13,752 bases of DNA from Lutispora sp. (GTDB lineage Bacteria > Bacillota > Clostridia > Lutisporales > Lutisporaceae): assembly GCA_030834765.1 (NCBI GenBank), contig JAUQXG010000315.1, positions 1-13,752 of the forward strand, given 5' to 3'. Of this stretch, positions 7,383 to 13,752 are shown in pieces; within the stretch, counting starts at the first letter, position 1, and the number at the start of each line of letters is the position of its first letter. Below the pieces are notes generated by a model. That model was not told the DNA's origin, did no database searches, and saw only the letters and a list, made by a program, of their open reading frames with translations. Made by a program: the position numbers and the translations under genes.

Positions 7383-8326
7383 GTTAGCATATTCTCCAAT
7401 GTCTGGGCATTCTTTATAGCATTTACAATGGCTTGAGCCATCACTCTAGCACCTAGAAAACCGACTACATTTACATCAGCTGAAACTTTACCTGTAGCTA
7501 GTGCAAAGATGGTATCTCCATCATACATTGTGTGTGCAGGCCGCATAGCCCTTCCATAGCCATTATGCGCCATGCTTGCAACCTTGTTCGCCTCTGCTTT
7601 TGTGCATGCTGCATTTGTTGCGATTACTCCAATGGTTGTATTTCCTAAAAAAGCATTTTTCGTATGATCATATTGCCTTAAAAGGATTTCTTCAGAATCG
7701 GCAAAGCTTTTCTTATCCTCATTCAACGTGCCAGCTAAAATCTCTCCGGTACTAGGGTCAATAACATCGCCAAAACAGTTTACTGCGACGATCGCTCCTA
7801 CCATCAATTCCCCTACTTGAACACAGTGGCTGCCAAGACCTCCCTTCATGGCATATTCCATCCCAAGGGCTTTTCCTACTACAGCTCCAGTTCCAGCACC
7901 TACTGATCCTTGTTCATCTTCAAAGTTATTAGAATTTAAGCAAGCCCTATATCCCATTTCCTTGTCTGGCCTTACCTTATAATCTCCCACAGCAAGATCA
8001 AAAAGTACTGCACTTCCTACGATAGGCACCTTTGTCACACCAACATCAAAACCTACTCCTTTTTCCTCCAGATATTGCATTACGCCAGAGGAAGCATCCA
8101 GTCCAAATGCGCTGCCTCCGCTTAAAACCACTGCGTGCATTTTGTCCACAAGATTCATAGGATTTAGAAGGTCTGTTTCTCTTGTTCCCGGCGCACCGCC
8201 TCTGACATCTTCACCTGCCGTCGCTCCTTCTTCACATATGATTACCGTACAACCTGTAGCCGCTTCCATATTCTGCTCATGCCCTACCTTTACTCCAGGT
8301 ATCTCTGTAAATCTTATTATTTCCAA
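7361..8326 (-). CDS. P1 family peptidase (DmpA/BapA-like, self-processing aminopeptidase)
   Basis: The 321-residue protein matches the DmpA/P1 family of N-terminal-nucleophile hydrolases, which includes L-aminopeptidase/D-esterases and beta-aminopeptidases. Family landmarks are the opening FTEIPGVKVGHEQN (6-19), GATAGEDVRGGAPGTRETD (34-52), LSGGSAFGLDASSGV (68-82), and GNTTIGVIATNAACTK (228-243). In relatives the chain cuts itself just before a Ser or Thr that becomes the nucleophile; here the likely site is Asn229/Thr230. No signal peptide is seen, so it acts in the cytoplasm. The start is TTG at 8326, supported by AAGG seven bases upstream and by conservation beginning a few residues in; the first ATG would be Met20, inside the conserved region. 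It has its own terminator and candidate promoter, so it is probably monocistronic. The peptide substrate is unknown. Confidence 0.87.
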   Translation of the reverse strand: MEIIRFTEIPGVKVGHEQNMEAATGCTVIICEEGATAGEDVRGGAPGTRETDLLNPMNLVDKMHAVVLSGGSAFGLDASSGVMQYLEEKGVGFDVGVTKVPIVGSAVLFDLAVGDYKVRPDKEMGYRACLNSNNFEDEQGSVGAGTGAVVGKALGMEYAMKGGLGSHCVQVGELMVGAIVAVNCFGDVIDPSTGEILAGTLNEDKKSFADSEEILLRQYDHTKNAFLGNTTIGVIATNAACTKAEANKVASMAHNGYGRAMRPAHTMYDGDTIFALATGKVSADVNVVGFLGARVMAQAIVNAIKNAQTLENMLTYHQIWR

Positions 8327-8330
8327 TTTA

Positions 8331-8337
8331 TCACCTT
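8331..8337 (-). promoter_or_regulatory. Ribosome binding site that supports the TTG start of the P1 peptidase
   Basis: The - strand reads AAGGTGA here, with AAGG ending seven bases before the TTG at 8326. No ATG or GTG is placed better, so this site decides the start. Confidence 0.6.
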
Positions 8338-8359
8338 CTATATATATTATATATATTTC

Positions 8360-8388
8360 ATTTTAGCATAATAGTAGATGAATTTAAA
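8360..8388 (-). promoter_or_regulatory. Candidate extended -10 promoter for the P1 peptidase gene
   Basis: The - strand has TTTAAA (8388-8383), 17 bases, then TGCTAAAAT ending at 8360, an extended -10. A second TATAAT occurs at 8351-8346 but lacks a -35. The proposed -35 overlaps the T tract of the upstream terminator. Confidence 0.4.
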
Positions 8389-8418
8389 AAAGGCATATGA
8401 TAAATCACACACCTTTTT
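8387..8418 (-). terminator. Rho-independent terminator of the yjjI-yjjW pair
   Basis: On the - strand AAAAAGGTGTGTGA and TCATATGCCTTTTT pair over 14 positions (three G-T wobbles) around a TTTA loop, ending in a run of six T. The stem begins within the yjjW stop codon (8419-8417). Confidence 0.8.
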
Positions 8419-9253
8419 ATATTATCACTATATTTTTACATCCATTTGCCTTCGCTATATCATATAATTCTTCCATCAACTCATTTGTTGGTACATAGCT
8501 ATTTATCAGTTGAGTTCTAACCCCTATTGGCCTATACTTTATCAGCTTATACCTTATATTAGCATTTAATTTTGCAATTCTTTTGCTTACCATATCCACA
8601 GTTCTTATATTGTCTAAGACTTCGGGCACGATGACTGTTCTCACTTCATAAAGCTTATTGATAGAAGCAAGGTAATCCAAGTTTTTCAACACGATTTGAT
8701 TATCTTTTCCCGTTAGCATCTTATGAGCCTCGCTATCATAAGCCTTTACATCAAGCATCACCATATCTATCGCATTTATAAGTCTATCATCCCCCCAAAA
8801 AGGGACAGAGCCATTGCTGTCAATAAAGGTTGTCAGGTTAAGTGCTTTTACTTCCTCACAGAGTTCTGTTACAAATTCTTTTTGCAGCATACATTCTCCG
8901 CCAGAAATTGTAATTCCCGATATAAAACATTTTGTATTTTCTATTTTATACATAACTTCTTCAATGCTCATCCATATTGCCTTCGGAGAGCTACAGCTTT
9001 TACAAGATTTAAGGCAGTTATCACAGTCTATGCATTGATCCTTATTCCATGCTACGAAGCCTTCTTGCTTTAAAAGGCAACCTTTAGGACATGTGGCGAT
9101 GCAAAGACCGCAGTTATGGCAATTGTTTATAGTTTCAGGGTTATGGCAGTAAAGGCAATTAAAATTACACCCTTGCATAAATATTGCAGTCCTGTTCCCA
9201 GGCCCATCTACTGAACTAAAGGGCAAAATTTTATTTATTAGGCCTTTGCTCAT
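8417..9253 (-). CDS. yjjW: Radical SAM activase of the YjjI glycyl-radical enzyme
   Basis: The 278-residue protein is a glycyl-radical-enzyme activase. The radical SAM cluster motif is CNFNCLYC (Cys29, Cys33, Cys36), and a GGE motif for S-adenosylmethionine binding is at 118-120. Between them lies a ferredoxin-like insert with two Cys sets (Cys45, 48, 51, 55 and Cys74, 77, 80, 84) that should carry two extra 4Fe-4S clusters, as in the longer activases. It would abstract hydrogen from the glycine of YjjI to create the stored radical, which works only without oxygen. The start codon overlaps the yjjI stop by ATGA, and its own ribosome binding site is weak, so translation is probably coupled. 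Assignment to YjjW rests on the insert, the C-terminal length and the YjjI partner next door. Confidence 0.9.
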   Translation of the reverse strand: MSKGLINKILPFSSVDGPGNRTAIFMQGCNFNCLYCHNPETINNCHNCGLCIATCPKGCLLKQEGFVAWNKDQCIDCDNCLKSCKSCSSPKAIWMSIEEVMYKIENTKCFISGITISGGECMLQKEFVTELCEEVKALNLTTFIDSNGSVPFWGDDRLINAIDMVMLDVKAYDSEAHKMLTGKDNQIVLKNLDYLASINKLYEVRTVIVPEVLDNIRTVDMVSKRIAKLNANIRYKLIKYRPIGVRTQLINSYVPTNELMEELYDIAKANGCKNIVII

Positions 9254-10740
9254 TCTTTTCGCTCTTTTCTATCTAGGACATGCTGATTTTTTACTGCTCC
9301 TAATCCTAAAACAGCAGAGCCGTTTAATACTGCTTCACCTGTATCTAGTTTTTCCATATCTGACCTTTTTACTAAATATCCAGTAATTCTCACCACATCA
9401 CTGTCTGAGCTATAAAAAGAAATATATCTCATTCCCACCTTCATCGCACCCTTTAGTACATCCAGTACGTAGTTCATATTATTCTTCACCGTGCTGTCGA
9501 ATCTAAATATATCTCCTATGCCTGACGGGAAAAACTTATGGAAGTAAGATGAATGCATAATATGATCAAGCATTTCAGGTTCTTCCCCTATAGGTATTCG
9601 GCATCCAGGGCTTATATTCACATCCGTATCTATTCCCACCTGTGCATGAAGAAGGAATTTGCCATTGGAAAATTTGCAATAGGGGCTATTGTATTTATTT
9701 ACTTCTTCTTCCAGCCTAGTTATTATTCTTATCCCCAATTCATCGGCTGTTTTAGAATGGCCATATCTATCAGCTTCTTCCTTTGCATCCAGCAAATGAT
9801 TTACAATCTCCGCTAACCCCACCATTCCAAACATTGCAGTAAATCTATCCATAGCTATTAACTCTTCTTTTACAAGAAAGTTGCTTTCAGCAAAACCACT
9901 TTCTTCCACCAAAAATCGAATTCTTTCATCCATATATGCAGCCATCTTTGAAACCACATGAGGCAAAAGATTATTTAAAAAATCATCTGTATTCTTTGCA
10001 ATTGGTCTTAGCTTTGCTAAATTCATTCTTACTAAAGTGAAGCTTCCTCCACCTATAGGCAACCCATTATAGCAGCTAGCTATACCATAATCATTGCCAA
10101 ACTCTTTTGAAAACATTTCATGATTTGCAAAGCTTGGCTTAGCGGTTTCTAAACTAGTTGCTATGGCTTCTAATGCAAAATCATTTGGCGTTTCATCGCT
10201 GTATTTCAACGTAATATTTGGTATAGATGTATTGAGTTCTTTTGATGCTCTTAATATAAGGCTTCCTGCTTTAGTGGCCTTTGGTCCAATATTCGCATGA
10301 CAAAAGGAATCTGTAATGGTCCTATCTATATGCAGCAAAAAAAGCTTTATTGCCTGATAGGATTCCTCTTCATCTTTAATAAATCTATCAAGAAGATAAT
10401 CTATATTTCCTAAATAAACTGGAAAAGAAGTTATGGAAGGCACATGTCTATATAAAATAAGGAGATGGTTGGTAGCTTCCCATATATTTTTAGGCGGTTC
10501 TAGTCCTAAAAATTTGCTGCCCTTACTTAAAAACCTTTCATAATCTGGCACGATATATCTTGGCCTATAAGGAGCATTTCCTTCAAAAAGATCACATATG
10601 ACTCCTTCATCTCTATATTTTTGAGTTTCCTCATCAATATTGAGCACATTGATGCTATTCTCTGCAGCCTTTGCTAAAGCCAATACCTTTTGCTCATAAG
10701 TCAATGTAGTGTCTTTGATAATATCTTTTACATCGCTCAT
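9250..10740 (-). CDS. yjjI: YjjI-family glycyl-radical enzyme
   Basis: The 496-residue protein is a short glycyl-radical enzyme, close in length to E. coli YjjI (roughly 500 residues) and much shorter than pyruvate formate-lyase or diol dehydratases. The C-terminal radical loop reads RITGYLVKRSDMEKL (451-465) with Gly454 as radical site. The probable thiyl-radical Cys is Cys223 in GIASCYNGLPIGGG. The substrate of this family is, to my knowledge, unknown. The cytoplasmic enzyme is activated by the radical SAM protein encoded immediately downstream with a 4-base overlap. An ATG six bases upstream (10746) is possible, but GGAAGGGAG is two bases from it and eight bases from the ATG at 10740, which is therefore chosen. 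A perfect 10-bp inverted repeat lies 38-69 bases upstream, in the likely promoter area. Confidence 0.92.
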   Translation of the reverse strand: MSDVKDIIKDTTLTYEQKVLALAKAAENSINVLNIDEETQKYRDEGVICDLFEGNAPYRPRYIVPDYERFLSKGSKFLGLEPPKNIWEATNHLLILYRHVPSITSFPVYLGNIDYLLDRFIKDEEESYQAIKLFLLHIDRTITDSFCHANIGPKATKAGSLILRASKELNTSIPNITLKYSDETPNDFALEAIATSLETAKPSFANHEMFSKEFGNDYGIASCYNGLPIGGGSFTLVRMNLAKLRPIAKNTDDFLNNLLPHVVSKMAAYMDERIRFLVEESGFAESNFLVKEELIAMDRFTAMFGMVGLAEIVNHLLDAKEEADRYGHSKTADELGIRIITRLEEEVNKYNSPYCKFSNGKFLLHAQVGIDTDVNISPGCRIPIGEEPEMLDHIMHSSYFHKFFPSGIGDIFRFDSTVKNNMNYVLDVLKGAMKVGMRYISFYSSDSDVVRITGYLVKRSDMEKLDTGEAVLNGSAVLGLGAVKNQHVLDRKERKE

Positions 10741-10777
10741 AACCATCTCTCCCTTCCAAAAGTGAATTCACTATAAT

Positions 10778-10809
10778 AATAGCTTATCTATATACTATTA
10801 TAAGCTATT
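10778..10809. repeat. Perfect inverted repeat in the yjjI upstream region, possible operator
   Basis: AATAGCTTAT (10778-10787) and ATAAGCTATT (10800-10809) form a perfect 10-bp inverted repeat with a 12-base spacer. No T run follows on the - strand, so it is a poor terminator for the M20 gene. A weak promoter (TTGAAA, 16 bases, TATAGA on the - strand) overlaps it, which would suit a repressor or activator site controlling yjjI-yjjW. Confidence 0.55.
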
Positions 10810-10850
10810 TTCAATGCATATGAAAGCTAGCAATTATTGATAAACAAAAC

Positions 10851-12017
10851 CTATTCTTGGCTTCTATTTTTGAATTCTTCTTTTATATTTTGCAATAAGG
10901 ATTTATCTGTTATGATATCATAGCCTGTATAAGCTAATGCTGTTGCACCTTTTAATATGAGTTCATGTCCCTTTTCTGATATAGTTTCTTTTGCCATTTC
11001 TCTTGAATGTGCAGGAATAACATAATCCCATACGCCGATATACGGATGTATGGCTGGGACTACATTGCTTACATTTCCGATATCTATAGAGCCAAAACTT
11101 TGTTTAGGCGGATTTACTTCCTCAATGCCTGATAATTTTAGATTTTCATTGAAAGCTGCCGAAAGTGCCTTATTTGTTTTTAAATCATCATAGGATTTTT
11201 CATAATTATTTATTTCAAGCTCTGCACCTGTCATGAGTGCAGCTCCTCTTGCAACATTTTTTACTTTTTCTACTACTTCCTGTAGGTATTCTTTTTTACC
11301 TGCTCTAATATAAAATTGTGCTATGGCATCATCAGGTACAACATTAGCCGCCACTCCACCCTTTTTCACTATGCCATGCATTCTTACATCTGGTGTTACA
11401 TGCTGCCTCAGTGCATCTACTCCATTGAAAGTAAGAATCACTGCATTCAATGCATTTATTCCTAATTCTGGTGCAGCCGCTGCATGACTTGCTTTTCCAG
11501 TAAAATGAAACTCTATTGCTTCCATGGCTAAGGATGTTCCACTTTCATGAGTTTTATCACTAGGATGGGCGATAAGAGCTACATCTATATTTTCAAATAC
11601 TCCTTTTTCCGCCATATCTACTTTAGCTCCATTGGTTTCTTCAGCCGATGTGCCTAACACTACTATCTTCCCACCTATTTCATTTAATACCTTGCTAAGT
11701 GCAATTCCAGCACCAGCACTCATGACACCTATCATATTATGTCCGCAGCCATGTCCTACCTCAGGCAATGCATCATATTCACAAAGGTAAGATACAGTAG
11801 CTCCTGGTTTTTTGCTGTCAAAAATCGCTCTAAATGCTGTAGGTCTATCAACCACACCAATCTCAACATCAAAATCATGGGCTTTTAAAAAATTCGTTAA
11901 CTTTTCACAGGCTTTAAATTCTTCATCTCCTAATTCTGGATTATGATAAATAAAATCATTAATATTCCAAAGATCATTTTTTAAAGCTTCCACTTCTTTA
12001 TATAATTTTTCTTTCAT
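10851..12017 (-). CDS. M20-family metallopeptidase/amidohydrolase
   Basis: The 388-residue protein belongs to peptidase family M20, in the amidohydrolase group that includes p-aminobenzoyl-glutamate, N-acyl amino acid and IAA-conjugate hydrolases. The metal site is visible: CEYDALPEVGHGCGHNM (79-95, with His89, Cys91 and His93), the catalytic Glu pair in SAEETNGAK (124-132) and His151 in ALIAHPSD. The dimerisation domain lies between about 165 and 285 (FTGKASHAAAAPELGINALNA). It has no signal peptide and should act in the cytoplasm, removing an acyl or aminoacyl group from an amide. GGAGG six bases before the ATG supports the start. The following hairpin is not a terminator, so read-through into yjjI cannot be excluded. 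The exact substrate is unknown. Confidence 0.9.
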   Translation of the reverse strand: MKEKLYKEVEALKNDLWNINDFIYHNPELGDEEFKACEKLTNFLKAHDFDVEIGVVDRPTAFRAIFDSKKPGATVSYLCEYDALPEVGHGCGHNMIGVMSAGAGIALSKVLNEIGGKIVVLGTSAEETNGAKVDMAEKGVFENIDVALIAHPSDKTHESGTSLAMEAIEFHFTGKASHAAAAPELGINALNAVILTFNGVDALRQHVTPDVRMHGIVKKGGVAANVVPDDAIAQFYIRAGKKEYLQEVVEKVKNVARGAALMTGAELEINNYEKSYDDLKTNKALSAAFNENLKLSGIEEVNPPKQSFGSIDIGNVSNVVPAIHPYIGVWDYVIPAHSREMAKETISEKGHELILKGATALAYTGYDIITDKSLLQNIKEEFKNRSQE

Positions 12018-12049
12018 GATTTACCTCCGATTCATATCATTCTATATAT

Positions 12050-12055
12050 ATTATA
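12050..12055 (-). promoter_or_regulatory. Possible -10 element for the M20 gene
   Basis: The - strand reads TATAAT about 33 bases before the ATG. The -35 region at the right distance (TAATGG) is poor, and falls in the arms of the inverted repeat described next to it. Confidence 0.38.
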
Positions 12056-12067
12056 CCGTATTTATCA

Positions 12068-12102
12068 AATATCCATTATTCTTAATATGGAAGATGGATA
12101 TT
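12068..12102. repeat. Inverted repeat upstream of the M20 gene, possible operator
   Basis: AATATCCAT (12068-12076) and ATGGATATT (12094-12102) are a perfect 9-bp inverted repeat with a 17-base spacer, placed where the -35 region and upstream activator sites of the M20 promoter would be. It could bind a regulator; no function is shown. Confidence 0.42.
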
Positions 12103-12295
12103 CTAAACATGTCCATTCCATAAATTGCATAGTTATATTTTTTGTACTCATATTGTTCTAATAAAATCTATAAACAGTGATATGCTAATCCTTTAAAATC
12201 AGTACTCTACAAGCAGATTACTTTATATTACAACATTATTAAAAATTATGCATAAATTTTGTTTCCAAATATTTCTTGTTTATTTTTATTTAGTA
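12103..12295. other. A+T-rich intergenic stretch without recognised content
   Basis: This part of the divergent gap between the M20 gene and the riboswitch shows no coding potential, RNA gene or convincing hairpin. It probably only holds upstream promoter sequences. Confidence 0.4.
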
Positions 12296-12301
12296 CAGGT
12301 G

Positions 12302-12307
12302 TATAAT
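12302..12307 (+). promoter_or_regulatory. -10 element for the riboswitch and cell-wall hydrolase transcript
   Basis: A perfect TATAAT ends eight or nine bases before the riboswitch begins, so transcription would start almost at the first riboswitch base. The T-rich -35 region (TTTATT at 17 bases) is weak. Confidence 0.55.
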
Positions 12308-12314
12308 TTTAAAA

Positions 12315-12488
12315 AACGCCGAATCCGCATTTGGAGCGGGGGAAAATATAATTATTTGGGGTGCATTTGCATATTTTGCGCAGCAAAAAATGCTTTTGTT
12401 TTTTGCTTTTATGAAAACAAAAGTTCTGTAGCAATTGTGTAATAGGGAAACTACTCTCTCCCGAACCCGTCAGCTAACCTCGTAGGCG
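12315..12488 (+). ncRNA. c-di-AMP riboswitch (ydaO-yuaA type)
   Basis: The conserved blocks of this riboswitch appear in order: CGCCGAATCCGC (12317-12328), GGAGCGGGGGAA (12333-12344), TTGGGGTGCA (12356-12365), TAGGGAAACTACTCTC (12443-12458), and the 3' core CCCGAACCCGTCAGC then TAACCTCGTAGGCG (12460-12488). The closing stem pairs CGCC (12317-12320) with GGCG (12485-12488). The variable middle holds two clear hairpins: TTTTGC/GCAAAA (12374-12388), and CTTTTGTTTT (12393-12402) with AAAACAAAAG (12414-12423). In Firmicutes this element senses cyclic di-AMP and normally lowers expression of cell-wall hydrolase or osmolyte genes, which fits the downstream NlpC/P60 gene. No terminator lies between it and the gene; the ribosome binding site begins six bases after the closing stem, which suggests control of translation. 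Confidence 0.93.
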
Positions 12489-12493
12489 AATGA

Positions 12494-12499
12494 GAGGAG
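12494..12499 (+). promoter_or_regulatory. Ribosome binding site of the NlpC/P60 gene, next to the riboswitch
   Basis: GAGGAG lies eight bases before the GTG start and only six bases after the riboswitch closing stem. An upstream in-frame ATG (12490) overlaps this site and is therefore unlikely to be the start. CCTC in the riboswitch core (12478-12481) could pair with GAGG here. Confidence 0.7.
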
Positions 12500-12507
12500 A
12501 AAAACAA

Positions 12508-13215
12508 GTGAATAAAAAGATTATGCTGTATACGACAGCGCTAACCATCATGCTTACTCTTTGTTTAGGAGGGGTTAGTGTGTACGCCGATTTTGGTGAT
12601 TCTACGCTGAAATATGGTATGAGAAGCTCTGATGTTACAACTCTTCAGACTAAATTAAAAAGTCAAGGCTACTTTAATAGTACCGCAACTGGATACTTTG
12701 GTAGTTTGACGAAATCTTCTGTAGTAAAGTTCCAAAAAGCGAAAGGCTTGAGTGCTGATGGCATAGTAGGAAAAGCTACATTTGCAGCATTAGGAAAAAC
12801 TACTGCCAAGGCTGCCACTACATTATCTACAAGAGGAACTGCTGCAAGCAGCCAGATAAACTCAATCATAGCTACTGCAAAAAAATACATGGGAGTAAAA
12901 TATGTTTGGGGTGGAGAGTCACCAAGTGGATTTGACTGTTCAGGCTTTATGCAATATGTATTTGGCAAGAATGGAGTATCACTTCCAAGAACAGCTGCCC
13001 TTCAGTTTCAAAAAGGTACTTCAATAACTAAAGCTAATCTAAAAGCGGGAGACATGGTCTTCTTTTCCACATATAAAGCGGGCGCATCTCATGTAGGTAT
13101 ATACCTTGGAAGCGGAGATTTTATTCATGCAAGTTCTTCTAACGGTGTTACAATAAGTGAATTGAGCAGCACATATTATGCGCAAAGATATTTAGGAGCA
13201 AAAAGAATGTATTAA
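12508..13215 (+). CDS. Secreted peptidoglycan-binding NlpC/P60 cell-wall hydrolase
   Basis: The 235-residue protein has a signal peptide (MNKKIMLYTT then a hydrophobic core) with likely cleavage after VYA at residue 27. A PG_binding_1 domain follows at about 32-96 (LKYGMRSSDVTTLQTKLKSQ, then GYFGSLTKSSVVKFQKAKG and DGIVGKATFAAL), then a Thr/Ala-rich linker (97-113) and an NlpC/P60 domain (about 115-235). The catalytic Cys144 is in FDCSGF, His195 in SHVGIYLG, and the third residue is probably His207 in FIHASS. Such enzymes cut peptide bonds within the peptidoglycan stem (gamma-D-Glu-diamino acid type) outside the cell during growth. GTG at 12508 is the start, with GAGGAG eight bases upstream. 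The c-di-AMP riboswitch directly in front ties its expression to wall and turgor state, and a strong terminator ends a one-gene transcript. Confidence 0.93.
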   Translation: MNKKIMLYTTALTIMLTLCLGGVSVYADFGDSTLKYGMRSSDVTTLQTKLKSQGYFNSTATGYFGSLTKSSVVKFQKAKGLSADGIVGKATFAALGKTTAKAATTLSTRGTAASSQINSIIATAKKYMGVKYVWGGESPSGFDCSGFMQYVFGKNGVSLPRTAALQFQKGTSITKANLKAGDMVFFSTYKAGASHVGIYLGSGDFIHASSSNGVTISELSSTYYAQRYLGAKRMY

Positions 13216-13261
13216 TGTATTGCATTGGCAATATCAGTAAAGTGTATTAAATATAATTAAT

Positions 13262-13297
13262 AAAAACCCTCAGCGAAAAAAATTGCTGAGGGTTTTT
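13262..13297 (+). terminator. Rho-independent terminator of the NlpC/P60 gene
   Basis: A perfect 13-bp inverted repeat (AAAAACCCTCAGC and GCTGAGGGTTTTT) with a 10-base loop ends in a T run, 46 bases after the stop codon. Its A and T arms would also allow it to work on the other strand, but no gene converges here. Confidence 0.93.
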
Positions 13298-13442
13298 AAA
13301 TTTTCAGAAGTTTAAAAAATACTTTAGTTTATTATCTTTATTTCTTGCTATACTCCGTTCATATTTATCTTATCATGTTTTTTACATAAAAATAATGTAC
13401 AATAGAGTAAGCCAAATTATTTATTCTGGAGGTGTTTTGATT

Positions 13443-13752
13443 TTGAAAAAAATGCTAAGTAAAGCCACCTTTGCTGGAGGCTGCTTTTGGTGTATGGTTG
13501 ACTGCTTTTACCTGCTGGAAGGTGTAGAAGATGTAATAGTCGGTTATGCAGGAGGCCATAAAGAAAATCCTACTTATAAAGAAGTAAAATCTCAGACAAC
13601 AGGACATTATGAAGTTGCTCAGGTACTATATGATCCCATGCTCACTAGCTATGAAGAATTATTAGATATGTTCTGGAGGCAGATAGATCCTACAGATGCC
13701 CAAGGACAATTTCAAGATAGAGGAGAGTCTTATAAGACCGCACTATTCTATC
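13443..13752 (+). CDS. msrA: Peptide-methionine (S)-S-oxide reductase MsrA (3'-truncated by window edge)
   Basis: About 103 codons are visible before the window ends. The MsrA signature AGGCFWC appears at residues 11-17, with Cys14 as the catalytic nucleophile. Further conserved parts are VGYAGGHKENPTYKEV, TTGHYEVAQVLYDP (the Glu being the active-site acid) and FWRQIDPTDAQGQFQDRGESY. The enzyme reduces the S form of methionine sulfoxide, repairing oxidised proteins in the cytoplasm, which suits an anaerobe exposed to brief oxygen. GGAGG at 13428-13432 lies 10 bases before a TTG at 13443 and 19 before an in-frame ATG at 13452, so the TTG is preferred; another TTG at 13437 is possible but very close. 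A TACAAT at 13398-13403 may be the -10. Whether an MsrB domain is fused further on cannot be seen. Confidence 0.92.
   Translation, partial: MKKMLSKATFAGGCFWCMVDCFYLLEGVEDVIVGYAGGHKENPTYKEVKSQTTGHYEVAQVLYDPMLTSYEELLDMFWRQIDPTDAQGQFQDRGESYKTALFY

Noticed and set aside
8723..9073. A 116-codon open frame on the + strand
   Set aside because: It is antisense to the Cys-rich part of yjjW, with no start signals.
10778..10809. The yjjI upstream inverted repeat read as a terminator of the M20 gene
   Set aside because: Neither side of the hairpin is followed by a T run in the transcript direction, so it is listed as a possible operator instead.
12248..12442. A 64-codon open frame on the + strand before the cell-wall hydrolase
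   Set aside because: It runs through the conserved riboswitch blocks, lacks a ribosome binding site and has composition of structured RNA, not of a protein.
1..13752. CRISPR arrays, insertion sequences, tRNA or rRNA genes
   Set aside because: No repeated spacer units, transposase motifs, terminal inverted repeats, or tRNA/rRNA signatures were seen on either strand.

Overview
The window looks like a piece of chromosome from an anaerobic, low-GC Gram-positive bacterium, most likely of class Clostridia. The reasons are its A+T-rich sequence, strong GGAGG-type ribosome binding sites, frequent TTG/GTG starts, a c-di-AMP (ydaO-type) riboswitch in front of a cell-wall hydrolase, an oxygen-sensitive glycyl-radical enzyme with its activase, and a Gram-positive exosortase (XrtG) cassette. 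Genus cannot be decided from the sequence alone.

Region 1 (1-4367, + strand) is a tightly packed XrtG cassette. It holds the C-terminal part of a multi-membrane-span protein of the PTPS_related type, the exosortase-family protease XrtG, an XrtG-associated family 2 glycosyltransferase, and a secreted protein with an N-terminal signal peptide and a C-terminal membrane anchor that fits the Firmicu-CTERM pattern. The first three genes are joined by ATGA overlaps. The likely logic is that the last gene encodes the substrate, XrtG processes or transfers it outside the membrane, and the glycosyltransferase and membrane protein supply or modify a surface glycan. This is predicted biology; no function is proven by the sequence.

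Region 2 (4387-12017, - strand) is a run of metabolic and transport genes read right to left: an M20 amidohydrolase/peptidase; the glycyl-radical pair YjjI and YjjW (4-base overlap, ending in a strong terminator); a P1/DmpA-family self-processing peptidase (TTG start, own terminator); an unrecognised 163-residue protein followed by an ArsB/NhaD-type ion transporter (one promoter upstream, one strong terminator downstream); and an EamA/DMT permease that converges on the exosortase cassette. Three terminators overlap or abut the stop codon of the gene they serve. Perfect inverted repeats lie in front of the M20 gene and in front of yjjI.

Region 3 (about 12300-13752, + strand) carries a promoter, a near-consensus c-di-AMP riboswitch, a secreted peptidoglycan-binding plus NlpC/P60 hydrolase with a GTG start, a strong terminator, and then the 5' part of msrA, cut by the window edge. 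The riboswitch ends only a few bases before the ribosome binding site, leaving no room for a terminator, so translational control is suggested.
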